Of a DNA stretch of 38,482 bases, positions 24,260 through 33,600 are shown piece after piece. Made by a program: the position numbers and the translations under genes. The stretch comes from an uncultured Clostridia bacterium (GTDB lineage: Bacteria; Bacillota; Clostridia; UBA1381), in assembly GCA_947628515.1 (NCBI GenBank), contig CANRAG010000011.1, forward strand, positions 1 through 38,482, written 5' to 3'. Numbering within the stretch: the first letter of the stretch is position 1; every line of letters starts with the position of its first letter. The notes beneath the pieces are model-generated. The model was given only the letters and a program-made list of their open reading frames with translations. It had not been told where the DNA came from and ran no database searches.

Positions 24260-26677
24260 ATGAAATACGGTTATTTTGACGACACAAACAAGGAGTATGT
24301 AATCAACACGCCGAAAACACCGCTGCCGTGGATAAACTACCTCGGCACAAACGGGTTTTTCTCGCTTATTTCAAACACGTCCGGCGGGTATTGCTTTTAC
24401 AGAGACGCAAAGCACAGACGGATTTTGAGATACCGCTATAACAATGTCCCGGCGGATAATGGGGGACGCTATTTCTACATAAACGATAACGGCGATTGCT
24501 GGACTCATTCATACATGCCGGTCAAGAAGGAGCTTGACAGCTATGAGTGCCGCCACGGCATGGGCTATACGAAGATACGCGGGGAGAGGAACGGAATAGA
24601 GGTAAGCCAGACGTCCTTTGTTCCCGTGGACGATAACTGCGAAATTCACAGAATAGTTCTTACCAACAAAAGCGGGGACACTAAAAACATAAAGCTGTTT
24701 TCATTTGTTGAATTTTGCCTGTGGAACGCGCAGGATGATATGCTTAATTATCAGCGCAACCTCAATACGGGCGAGGTTGAGATAAAGGGCAGCGTAATCT
24801 ATCATAAAACGGAATACCGCGAGAGAAGAAATCACTACGCGTTCTATTCGGTAAATACGGAAATAAACGGTTTTGACACCGACCGCGACGCGTTTTTGGG
24901 CGCTTTTAACGGTTTTGACGCGCCTCAATGCGTAATAAGCGGGAAAAACAAAAATTCCGTAGCCTCCGGCTGGTATCCGATCGCGTCGCATGGAATTAAT
25001 GTTGAGCTAAATGCCGGCGAAAGCAAAGAATATATATTTGTTCTCGGATATATAGAAAATGACAGGGACAATAAATTTGAAGCCCCCGATGTGATCAACA
25101 AAACGAAGGCGGAGGAAATGATCGCGCGCTATAACAGACCGGAGAAGTGTGACGCGGAATTTGCAAAGCTTGGCGCATATTGGGACGAACTCCTTTCGGT
25201 ATTTACGGTCAAGTCCGGTGATGAGAAGCTCGATAGAATGGTTAACATCTGGAACCCGTATCAGTGCATGGTTACTTTCAATATGTCAAGAAGCGCGTCA
25301 TATTATGAGAGCGGCATAGGCAGAGGCATGGGGTTCCGCGACTCAAATCAGGATTTGCTCGGATTCGTTCATCAGATACCCGAGCGCGCGAGAGAAAGAA
25401 TTATAGATATAGCCTCAACTCAGTTTGAGGACGGCAGCGCGTATCATCAGTATCAGCCGCTCACAAAGCAGGGCAATAACGAAATCGGCGGCGGATTCAA
25501 TGATGACCCGCTTTGGCTGATTTTGGGAACAATAGCATATATAAAGGAAACGGGCGATATGTCGATCCTTGATGAACAGGTTCCGTTTGATTGTGATCCG
25601 AATAACACAGCGACGCTTTTAGAGCACTTAAACCGCTCGTTTGACCATGTTGTGAAAAATCTCGGACCGCATAAGCTCCCGCTTATCGGACGCGCCGACT
25701 GGAATGACTGCTTAAATCTCAACTGTTTTTCGGAAACACCCGACGAGTCCTTCCAAACCTACGGCGACCCCGACGGACGGGTTGCGGAATCCGTGCTTAT
25801 CGCGGGAATGTTCGTATATATCGGCAAAGAATTTGCAAGACTTTACGATGCGCTCGGAAACAGGCAAATGACGGAGTATGTTTCGGGTGAAGTGAAAAAG
25901 ATGACCGAGGCTGTTTTAAAGGACGGATATGACGGTGAATGGTTCATAAGGGCGTATGACGCGCAGGGGAACAAGATCGGTTCGGCAGAGTGCGATGAAG
26001 GAAAGATCTTCATTGAGTCCAACGGTTTCTGCGTAATGGCGGGAATAGGCAAGGAGGACGGCAAAGCGCGGAAGGCGCTTGAGAGCGTTAAGAAGTATCT
26101 TGAGTGCGAATACGGTATAGTCCTTAACTATCCGCCATATTCAACTTATCATCTTGAGCTTGGCGAGATCTCATCATACCCGCCGGGCTATAAAGAGAAT
26201 GCCGGTATATTCTGCCACAACAATCCGTGGATAATTATAGGCGAAGCGGTCATGGGCAACGGCGAGAGAGCGTTTGACTTGTACAAAAAGATCGCTCCGT
26301 CATATCTTGAGGATATAAGCGACATTCACAGAACGGAGCCGTATGTGTACTCTCAGATGATCGCCGGACGCGACGCGGTAAGAGCGGGGGAGGCAAAGAA
26401 TTCATGGCTTACGGGGACTGCCGCGTGGAATTATTACGCCGTATCACAGTACCTGCTCGGAATAAAACCTGATTTTGACGGCCTCGTGATAGAGCCATGT
26501 ATTTCAAAGGAAATAGGGAGCTTTAACATAACGAGAAAATTCAGAGGCACAGTGTATAATATCGCCGTTAAGAACAAGGATGAGGGGAAAATCAAAATAA
26601 CTGCCGATAACGGAACGGTCATAGGACATACCGTTTCATCGGACGCAGGGGTATGCAATGTAGAGGTGACGCTGTAA
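24260..26677 (+). CDS. GH94 cellobiose phosphorylase
   Basis: 805 residues, full family length, cytoplasmic. It splits cellobiose with phosphate into alpha-glucose 1-phosphate and glucose, saving one ATP. The N-terminus ([15 protein letters not shown] then [27 protein letters not shown]) is closely like clostridial cellobiose phosphorylases. Further blocks are [30 protein letters not shown] with Asp415/Asp416 (this block carries the general acid in the family), and [12 protein letters not shown]. Longer cellodextrin and laminaribiose phosphorylases are less likely by these motifs but not excluded. It follows GH88 by 13 bases and overlaps the next start by one base (TAATG), so it is co-translated with the HAD gene. 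Cellobiose would be the last product of stripping a xanthan-like repeat unit. Confidence 0.95.
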   Translation: MKYGYFDDTNKEYVINTPKTPLPWINYLGTNGFFSLISNTSGGYCFYRDAKHRRILRYRYNNVPADNGGRYFYINDNGDCWTHSYMPVKKELDSYECRHGMGYTKIRGERNGIEVSQTSFVPVDDNCEIHRIVLTNKSGDTKNIKLFSFVEFCLWNAQDDMLNYQRNLNTGEVEIKGSVIYHKTEYRERRNHYAFYSVNTEINGFDTDRDAFLGAFNGFDAPQCVISGKNKNSVASGWYPIASHGINVELNAGESKEYIFVLGYIENDRDNKFEAPDVINKTKAEEMIARYNRPEKCDAEFAKLGAYWDELLSVFTVKSGDEKLDRMVNIWNPYQCMVTFNMSRSASYYESGIGRGMGFRDSNQDLLGFVHQIPERARERIIDIASTQFEDGSAYHQYQPLTKQGNNEIGGGFNDDPLWLILGTIAYIKETGDMSILDEQVPFDCDPNNTATLLEHLNRSFDHVVKNLGPHKLPLIGRADWNDCLNLNCFSETPDESFQTYGDPDGRVAESVLIAGMFVYIGKEFARLYDALGNRQMTEYVSGEVKKMTEAVLKDGYDGEWFIRAYDAQGNKIGSAECDEGKIFIESNGFCVMAGIGKEDGKARKALESVKKYLECEYGIVLNYPPYSTYHLELGEISSYPPGYKENAGIFCHNNPWIIIGEAVMGNGERAFDLYKKIAPSYLEDISDIHRTEPYVYSQMIAGRDAVRAGEAKNSWLTGTAAWNYYAVSQYLLGIKPDFDGLVIEPCISKEIGSFNITRKFRGTVYNIAVKNKDEGKIKITADNGTVIGHTVSSDAGVCNVEVTL

Positions 26678-27678
26678 TGAATATAAATATTCCCGATTTA
26701 GGAATTATAGACGACAGCTCCGGTTTTAAGGAGCTGTCCGCCACAACCGACGGGCGATTTGTTTCGGGGGAAGGCGGAGTCGAAGCTGTTGCTACGACAG
26801 GCGATGGTAAGGTTGAGTTTGTCGCGTTCGGAAATCATACGCTTGCGTTTGTAAATTCGGCTTTGGGCTACGGGGCATACTATCCGCTGTACCCGGTAAA
26901 GCGTGACCGGAAAATAAAGGCTGTTCTTATGGATCTTGACGGAACATCTGTAAAGAGCGAGGAGTTCTGGATATGGATAATCGAAAAAACCACCGCGAGT
27001 ATGCTTAATGATGCGAACTTCAGGCTTGAGCAAAGCGATATGCCTTTTGTATCGGGACACAGCGTTTCGGAACATTTACGGTATTGTATTGATAAATACT
27101 GTCCCGGTGCAGATTTGGCAAGAGCGCGTGATTTCTATTTCATGCATGTAAATCATGAAATGAAGGAAATCATGGAGGGCAGAGGCAGAAAAAACGCGTT
27201 TGTTCCGCAGAAAGGTATCAAAGAATTTCTGTACGGTTTAAAGGAAATGGGTATAAAAATCGGACTTGTCACATCGGGGCTTTACGAAAAGGCAATGCCG
27301 GAAATAATTTCGGCGTTCAGAACCCTCGGCATGGGTGAGCCTACAGATTTTTATGACGCTATAATATCTGCCGGATACCCGCTGCGCAAGGGCAGCGTGG
27401 GAACGCTTGGCGAGCTTTCACCAAAACCGCATCCGTGGCTTTATGCCGAAACGGCGGCTGTCGGGCTTGGCGTAGGTTTTGCCGAGCGCGGCAGCGTTAT
27501 CGCGATCGAGGACAGCGGCGCGGGCGTGTGCTCCGCGCGGATTGCGGGCTACACAACGGTGGGTCTGGCAGGCGGGAATATTTGTGAGAGCGGAACAATG
27601 CCTATGTGCAGCCGCTATTGCAATACACTGGCGGAAATTTTAGAATACATTAAATCAGGCGGCGCGGACGGAGAGTAG
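26677..27678 (+). CDS. HAD-superfamily hydrolase with extra N-terminal domain
   Basis: 333 residues, started at the ATG that overlaps the GH94 stop, with AGAGGTGA upstream. A HAD domain covers about residues 80-325: nucleophile Asp86 and Asp88 in MDLDGT, motif II Thr/Ser in GLVTSG, Lys in SPKPHPW, and acidic motif IV IEDSGAGV. A helical cap lies between motifs I and II, as in beta-phosphoglucomutase-like and sugar-phosphatase members. The first 78 residues are an extension that I do not recognise (beta-rich, VEFVAFGNHTLAFVN). GH94 gives alpha-glucose 1-phosphate, which a beta-phosphoglucomutase would not use, so a sugar phosphatase or another sugar-phosphate role should be considered. Its tight coupling to GH94 and GH38 suggests that it acts on their products. 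Confidence 0.82.
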   Translation: MNINIPDLGIIDDSSGFKELSATTDGRFVSGEGGVEAVATTGDGKVEFVAFGNHTLAFVNSALGYGAYYPLYPVKRDRKIKAVLMDLDGTSVKSEEFWIWIIEKTTASMLNDANFRLEQSDMPFVSGHSVSEHLRYCIDKYCPGADLARARDFYFMHVNHEMKEIMEGRGRKNAFVPQKGIKEFLYGLKEMGIKIGLVTSGLYEKAMPEIISAFRTLGMGEPTDFYDAIISAGYPLRKGSVGTLGELSPKPHPWLYAETAAVGLGVGFAERGSVIAIEDSGAGVCSARIAGYTTVGLAGGNICESGTMPMCSRYCNTLAEILEYIKSGGADGE

Positions 27679-27704
27679 GAGTAAGGATAAGGAGGAAACA
27701 CGGT

Positions 27705-30557
27705 ATGTACAAAAAGAACGCGAAGTGTCATTTTATATCAAACACCCATTGGGACAGAGAATGGAAATTCAGCGCGCAGCGCACAAGACATATGCTTGTT
27801 TCGGCGATCGATATGCTTCTTGATATATTTGAAAAGGAGCCGGATTATAAGCACTTTCATTTGGACTCACAGACGCTTCCGATACAGGATTATCTCGAAA
27901 TAAGACCGGAAAAGAAGGAACTGCTTAAAAAATATATTGGCGAGGGACGGCTTGCGGTGGGACCGTGGTTTTGTCTGCCGGACGAATTTTGTGTCGGCGG
28001 GGAATCACTGGTCAGAAATCTGCTTTTGGGACATAAAATCGCAAACGAATTCGGAAAAGTCTCAAAGACAGGCTATTCGCCGTTCGGTTGGGGACAGATC
28101 TCTCAGATGCCGCAGCTGTATCATGGCTTCGGCATAGATTTCGCGTCGTTCTACAGAGGGCTTAACACGTATATGGCGCCCAAATCCGAGTTTTATTGGG
28201 AGGGCGCGGACGGCACGGTAATTCACGCTTCAAGGCTCGGACAAAGGCCGAGATATAATATGTGGTACATAATGCAGCGTCCCGTGTTCTACGGAAAGCG
28301 TGACGGCGATAATCGACGCGTCCTATGGGGTGCGGGCGACGGGATTTTCAGGTTCGCCGATCCCTCGCGGTGCGAATATGAATATCAGTATTCACACAGA
28401 AAATATGAATACCATGACGAGTATATAGAGGAAAAGACAACTCAGGCGCTTAGTGAACAGGATGATGAGTGGACAACGCAGCATCGTTTCTGGTCAAACG
28501 GACATGATTCGTCTATTCCCGATATGCGTGAGGCGAGGCTCATAAAGGATGCGAACGCGGTATATGACAATGTAGATGTATTTCACAGCAGCGTTTATGA
28601 CTTTGAGCAGAGCGTCATTAAGGACTTTGACGAGAACTCACCGCGCCTTAAGGGAGAAATGCGCTATCCGTTTACAAAAGGGAGCGTAAGCGCTATATTC
28701 GGTTGGATACTTTCCGCAAGAACAGCGGTGAAGCAGGATAACTTTGATACGGAAAGGCTTTTGACATATTACGCCGAGCCAATGGCTGTTTTTGCATCGC
28801 TTCTGGGCGCGGTATATCCTCAGGCGTTTATTGATAAATCGTATAACTACATGCTCCAGAACCACGGGCATGATTCTATCGGCGCATGCGGCAGAGATGT
28901 TGTGTATAAGGATGTAAACTATCGTTTCAGACAGTCGCGTGAGATTGCGACCTGTGTTCTGGAACGGGCACTTATGGACATATCCGGCGATATAGACTTT
29001 AACGGATGGGATAAAAACGATATGGCGCTTGTGCTGTTTAATCCCGCTCCGTTCAGACGAAACATGACGGTTCCTTGCGAGATAGAGATCCCGCTCGAAT
29101 GGGAATGTGACAGCTTTGAGATCGTTGACGCGGAAGGAAACATATGTCCGTATCAAAGTATATCGTCAATAAACCCAATGTACCAGATTGTTCAGGATTT
29201 GGCGGATGCGGTTGACGTGCTGCCTGTTTCAAGACACACGATAAGGATACTGGTTAAGAATATTCCTCCGATGGGATATAAGACATTAAAGGTTATTCCC
29301 AAGTACAAAACCCGAGCGGCGACTCCGGTAAATATGCTCCGAGGCGCTCAGACAATGGAGAATGAATACCTTTTCGTTAAAATAAATCCGAACGGCACAT
29401 TGAACGTGACCGAAAAAGAAACGGGCAGAGTGTATGAAAATATCGGCTATTTTAAGGACAGAGGCGAAAACGGCAGCCCGTGGGAGCATAAGGAGCCTGA
29501 AACGGACGAGATATATACAACCCTTAATGAAAGAGCGGTAATAAGTCTTGTATATAGCGGTGAGCTTGAAACAAAGTACAGAATTGTTCTGGACTGGGCG
29601 ATACCGGAGGACTTAACGGACGGCGGCAGGAAAAGAAGCCCGCGCCTTGCTCCGTACAGAATAGAAACGCTTGTAACGCTTAGGAAGGGCGCTAAGTGGG
29701 TAGAGTTTGAGACAAATATAGATAACACGGTTCCGAACCACTATCTCCAGGCGGCGTTCCCGACAAATGTTGACGCCGAGTTCGTTTATGCCGAGGGGCA
29801 GTTCGATGTTGTAAGGCGGCCTATAGCGAAGCCGGACTATTCGTTATACGATGAAATCCCGATGACGGAGCATCCTATGAATTCGTTTGTTGATATATGT
29901 AACAACAGTGAAGGCGCAGCGCTTTTGAATACGGGTCTAAAAGCGTATGAGGCCGATGACGATTATGAGCATACGCTCTATCTTTCACTCCTGCGCTGCT
30001 TCGAGCTTCGCATATATGTAACTCCGGAGGAACAGAATTACTCCAGAATTGAGAATGGTTCGCAGTCATTCGGAAAGCATACATTCCGTTACGCGTTCAT
30101 GCCGCACAAGGGGAATTGGGAACAGGCGGATATATGGAAAGCGTCGCAGGACTTCAATATGGAAATTTTGATAGGGCAGACAGCTCCGACGGAACACGGG
30201 AAAAACCCGCTCCAAAAATCATTTATAGAGCTTGAGCAAGAAAATCTCCACATAAGCGCCGTAAAGCGCAGCGAGGACGGAGAAGGCTGGGTTGTACGGC
30301 TGTTCAATCCGTCAACGACCGCAATCAAAAACAAGCTGCGGTTTAACGGCGGTATGGCGGAGATCGCTTCAAAGCAGTCGCCGATAGAGCGGCAGATGAA
30401 GTCATTCGAGCTTCCTACGGCTTCAGATAAGCCGTGGACAAAGGTTACCAAGGTCACGCTCGAAGAACTTCCGGAAACGGAAATAGCGATCGACCGGAAC
30501 GGATGGAGCGGTATTGAGATCGCGCCAAAGCAAATATATACAATAAAGTATAATTAA
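27705..30557 (+). CDS. GH38-like alpha-mannosidase lacking the usual nucleophile
   Basis: 950 residues with no signal peptide, preceded by AAGGAGG. Zinc-site residues are in ISNTHWDREWKFS near residue 15, and LDSQTLPIQDYLE, GPWF...GGESLVRNLLLG, and NHGHDSIGACGRD follow as in bacterial GH38, with the C-terminal GH38 beta domains. The family nucleophile should lie in a segment like E. coli MngB GYLPDSFGMSGQLPH; here the ungapped equivalent is GYSPFGWGQISQMPQ, so Asp is Phe127. The frame is intact, so this is not simple decay, and it may mark a divergent subfamily with a changed active site. In context it should remove or bind the inner alpha-mannose of a xanthan-like oligosaccharide before GH94 acts. 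It is last in the operon, with no clear terminator after it. Confidence 0.88.
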   Translation: MYKKNAKCHFISNTHWDREWKFSAQRTRHMLVSAIDMLLDIFEKEPDYKHFHLDSQTLPIQDYLEIRPEKKELLKKYIGEGRLAVGPWFCLPDEFCVGGESLVRNLLLGHKIANEFGKVSKTGYSPFGWGQISQMPQLYHGFGIDFASFYRGLNTYMAPKSEFYWEGADGTVIHASRLGQRPRYNMWYIMQRPVFYGKRDGDNRRVLWGAGDGIFRFADPSRCEYEYQYSHRKYEYHDEYIEEKTTQALSEQDDEWTTQHRFWSNGHDSSIPDMREARLIKDANAVYDNVDVFHSSVYDFEQSVIKDFDENSPRLKGEMRYPFTKGSVSAIFGWILSARTAVKQDNFDTERLLTYYAEPMAVFASLLGAVYPQAFIDKSYNYMLQNHGHDSIGACGRDVVYKDVNYRFRQSREIATCVLERALMDISGDIDFNGWDKNDMALVLFNPAPFRRNMTVPCEIEIPLEWECDSFEIVDAEGNICPYQSISSINPMYQIVQDLADAVDVLPVSRHTIRILVKNIPPMGYKTLKVIPKYKTRAATPVNMLRGAQTMENEYLFVKINPNGTLNVTEKETGRVYENIGYFKDRGENGSPWEHKEPETDEIYTTLNERAVISLVYSGELETKYRIVLDWAIPEDLTDGGRKRSPRLAPYRIETLVTLRKGAKWVEFETNIDNTVPNHYLQAAFPTNVDAEFVYAEGQFDVVRRPIAKPDYSLYDEIPMTEHPMNSFVDICNNSEGAALLNTGLKAYEADDDYEHTLYLSLLRCFELRIYVTPEEQNYSRIENGSQSFGKHTFRYAFMPHKGNWEQADIWKASQDFNMEILIGQTAPTEHGKNPLQKSFIELEQENLHISAVKRSEDGEGWVVRLFNPSTTAIKNKLRFNGGMAEIASKQSPIERQMKSFELPTASDKPWTKVTKVTLEELPETEIAIDRNGWSGIEIAPKQIYTIKYN

Positions 30558-30567
30558 TCAGGGGTTA

Positions 30568-30613
30568 AAAAAAGTTTACCTCATTTACTTTTCATCCCGC
30601 TGCGCGGTATAAT
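30568..30613 (+). promoter_or_regulatory. Promoter and operator of the 1808-residue GH5 gene
   Basis: AAAAAAGTTTACC (30568-30580) is followed by TTTAC at 30584-30588, nine bases after the first TTTAC, and by TATAAT at 30608-30613. The G of GTTT is 34 bases before TATAAT. No good -35 is present (TTACTT at the expected place). The site lies immediately upstream of the -35 position, as expected for an AraC-type activator touching RNA polymerase. Confidence 0.72.
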
Positions 30614-30665
30614 CACAATATGGAAATATATTTTGCTGAAACTAATACACGAGGAGGTAACGCTT

Positions 30666-33600
30666 GTGAAAAAGTTCGTAAAGAAAAGCCTTGGCATGGT
30701 TCTTTCGATCATTATGGCATTGCAGTTGGTAATGGCGGATATTCCCGCGCTTACGGTCAGCGCGGCGACAACAGATCAAAGCCGGAACCAATCGCGGGAG
30801 CTGAAGGTCAAGGGTAATAAGATTGTATTGGCGGATGACGAGAGTGTCGAGGTGGTTTTGCGTGGTGTTAACCTCGAAAGCTCGTATGATCATCCAACAA
30901 TGATGGATGTTGACAACGTTTTCGGCAATAAAAAGAAGCCGGGACAGCTTGATTATATCATGAATACTCTCGGCGGCAATTTGATACGCATTACCGTCAG
31001 TGTTCCCGCATGGCTCGGAAAATGGTCAAATGGCGGCAATACATGGAACGACCCGAACGGCGAAGCATATCGTAATAAAATAGATCAAGTCATAAATGAA
31101 ATATCCAGAGCAGGTAAATATGCCGTTTTGGATATGCACGCTTATCATCGGTTTGACAACCCGGATTATCTGACATTCTGGGATACGGCGGCGGAGCGGT
31201 ATAAGAATAACCCGACGGTTCTTTTTGGAATATTAAACGAACCCACCTGTGACTGGGACGAATGGCTGAAAGGTGATTCCACTCCCGCTGCCGACGGTCC
31301 CAACGGACAGAAAAGCGTCGGACATCAGTATATGGTGGAAAGAATAAGAGATACAGGCGCAAGAAATATTATCATTGCCGGAGGTCCGAGTTACTCGGGT
31401 ACTCTTGCAAAGATAGGAACCGATGAAGGCTATGATCTGATTGACCAAGGATCAAATGGTGATAAGTCAAAGACCGGCAACGGAATAATGTATGATTATC
31501 ACAGGTATATGTCGCACGGGTCAACCTCTACATGGACAGCGGGCGCATCCGCCGCGCGTAAGAAATATCCGATTCTTATGGGCGAGTTCGGCTGGCAGGA
31601 CGGCCTTTTAAACAATCACCCGAAAGAGGGCTCGGAAACATGGCATACAAACTGGTTTCCCGCTATCTTCAACTGGATGAACGACTACGAGACTTACGGC
31701 AATTACTGCAACTGGACGGCATTTGCATTCCATCCCACATCGGGACCGCCCATGCTTGTAAGAAAAGATGACTGGTATCTGGATTTTGAGTTGAATGATG
31801 TGTTTGGCAAATACATAAAAGAAGAGCTTGACAGACTGCAAAGCAGTTCAAGTCTTACAAGCTTTAAAATCCCGACGGTTTCATCGACAGAGGCAACGTC
31901 CGATGTAAGAAACGCGACGGACGGAGATTCCAACACCGCGTGGATAAGCGGTAACGAGGCGGGAGAAAAGACGCTTGAGTTTGATTTGGGAACGCCAAGC
32001 AAAATCAAGCGCTGGTACGTGCATCATGCTCCGCTTACCGATGAAGCTAAGATCACGTCGGACTTTAAGCTGCAATATAAAGCGGAAAATGATAATGAAT
32101 GGCATGACGCGGACAGCGTAACGGGTAACACATATGCGGTCACGGACCGGTTCGTTAATATCGAGGAGGCGCGCTATGTTCGGCTTGTGATTACAAAGCC
32201 GGATCAGGATAATGGAAATACCGCGACAATTTATGAATTTAACGTGATGGGCGAAAACGAGCCGGAGGAAATCACGCCGATAGATCCGCCGGAATCCGCC
32301 GCGTCCGGACTACTCGTATCCACGGGACGTAAGTTTGACGCGGACAACGAGAGTGTTGATGGAGCAAATATAAGCAATTTCGGCGGCGTTTGGTACAGAG
32401 ACGCGAGTAAGACAATCGCGCCGGAAATTGTGGATGTTACCGGAGGCGGCAGGGCGCTGCACATAAAAGGCGGCAGCTATCAGCTTGGCATTACCAACGG
32501 TAAGATGGTTCTGGGAGATTTCAGGAATATAGAGGGCTTTAATTTCAGAATAAAAAGCACAACGGACATAAATCTCCAGATGAGCGCGAGATTCGGCCCG
32601 GATAACAATACAAATTATACGAAATATACAATAAACGCTAAAAGGGTAACGATTCCGTCCACAGGCGGAGAATGGAAGGACGTTTGGGTGCCGTTTGATG
32701 ATTTTGTGCCGGAAGGTGATGGAAGAGAAAGCGACTTCTGGCGGAGCGCGGACGCGGCTACTATGTACCGAACGCCGAAGGAGCTGCCGTGGCCGCCGGA
32801 CGACTATCCCGCCGATACGACGCAAAAAATACCGGGCGCGTATTGGCCGGTGTTGATTGCGAATATGAGCGTTGCCGGAAACCAGGATGCGTATATATCC
32901 GAGGTTGAATCCTTTACAAAAGCCAAGGGCAGCGTTGCTTATGACTCCGTAAGCTTCAGCAATGCGGGTTTTAACAGCAACGATGGATTAAAAAGCGGAA
33001 CCACCGTTATTTCGGCAAAAATCAGAAATAATACCGACAACGCAATCAGCGGAGCCGTTCTTGCGGCAAATTTATACAAGCGCGGCAGCGTGAAGGTCGT
33101 TAATTCCGACGTGCAGCTGATTGATATTGCGAAAGACTCCGTTACGCAGGAGCGGCTTCTCAGTCTTACCGTTCCGGAGGGAGCGGATCCGGCGGATTAT
33201 TATATTAAGCTTTATTTGTTGAGCGACAGACTGTTTGCGAAACCGTTGACAGACACGCTTGTGTTTGATTCCAACGGCGCTGAAAGCAGCGGCGCGGTCG
33301 GAGCTGCCGCGGCATCGACGCTTACAGTTGCTCCCGTTAATCAGGTTGACAGAGGCGGCGAAGCGTCAGTCACGGTTAAGAGTACGGTGAGCGAGCCTAT
33401 AGGTTTGCTGGTATACAGAGAAAAAGCGCATCCCGATTTGACTCAGGATTTACTGCATATTGACCAAATGACGGCGGAAAGCGCGGACTTTAAATTTACC
33501 GTGCCGACAAACGCGCTGTCTATGAACTATAAGGTTGCCGCCGGCAGCGTTGGCAGCGATATGGGCGCGTCAGGCAGTATGCTTGTGACGGAGAATGTAA

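Noticed and set aside
24260..26677. Assignment of GH94 as a chitobiose or cyclic-glucan type phosphorylase
   Set aside because: The N-terminal motifs and the NDDPLW and [10 protein letters not shown] blocks are those of cellobiose phosphorylases.
28083..28085. Sequencing error as the cause of the missing Asp in the GH38-like gene
   Set aside because: The whole surrounding segment differs (SPFGWGQI against LPDSFGMS) with the same length and an intact frame, which one base error cannot explain.
28638..29156. 172-codon minus-strand frame within the GH38 gene
   Set aside because: Fully overlapped by conserved GH38 sequence; no domain, signal or ribosome binding site recognised.
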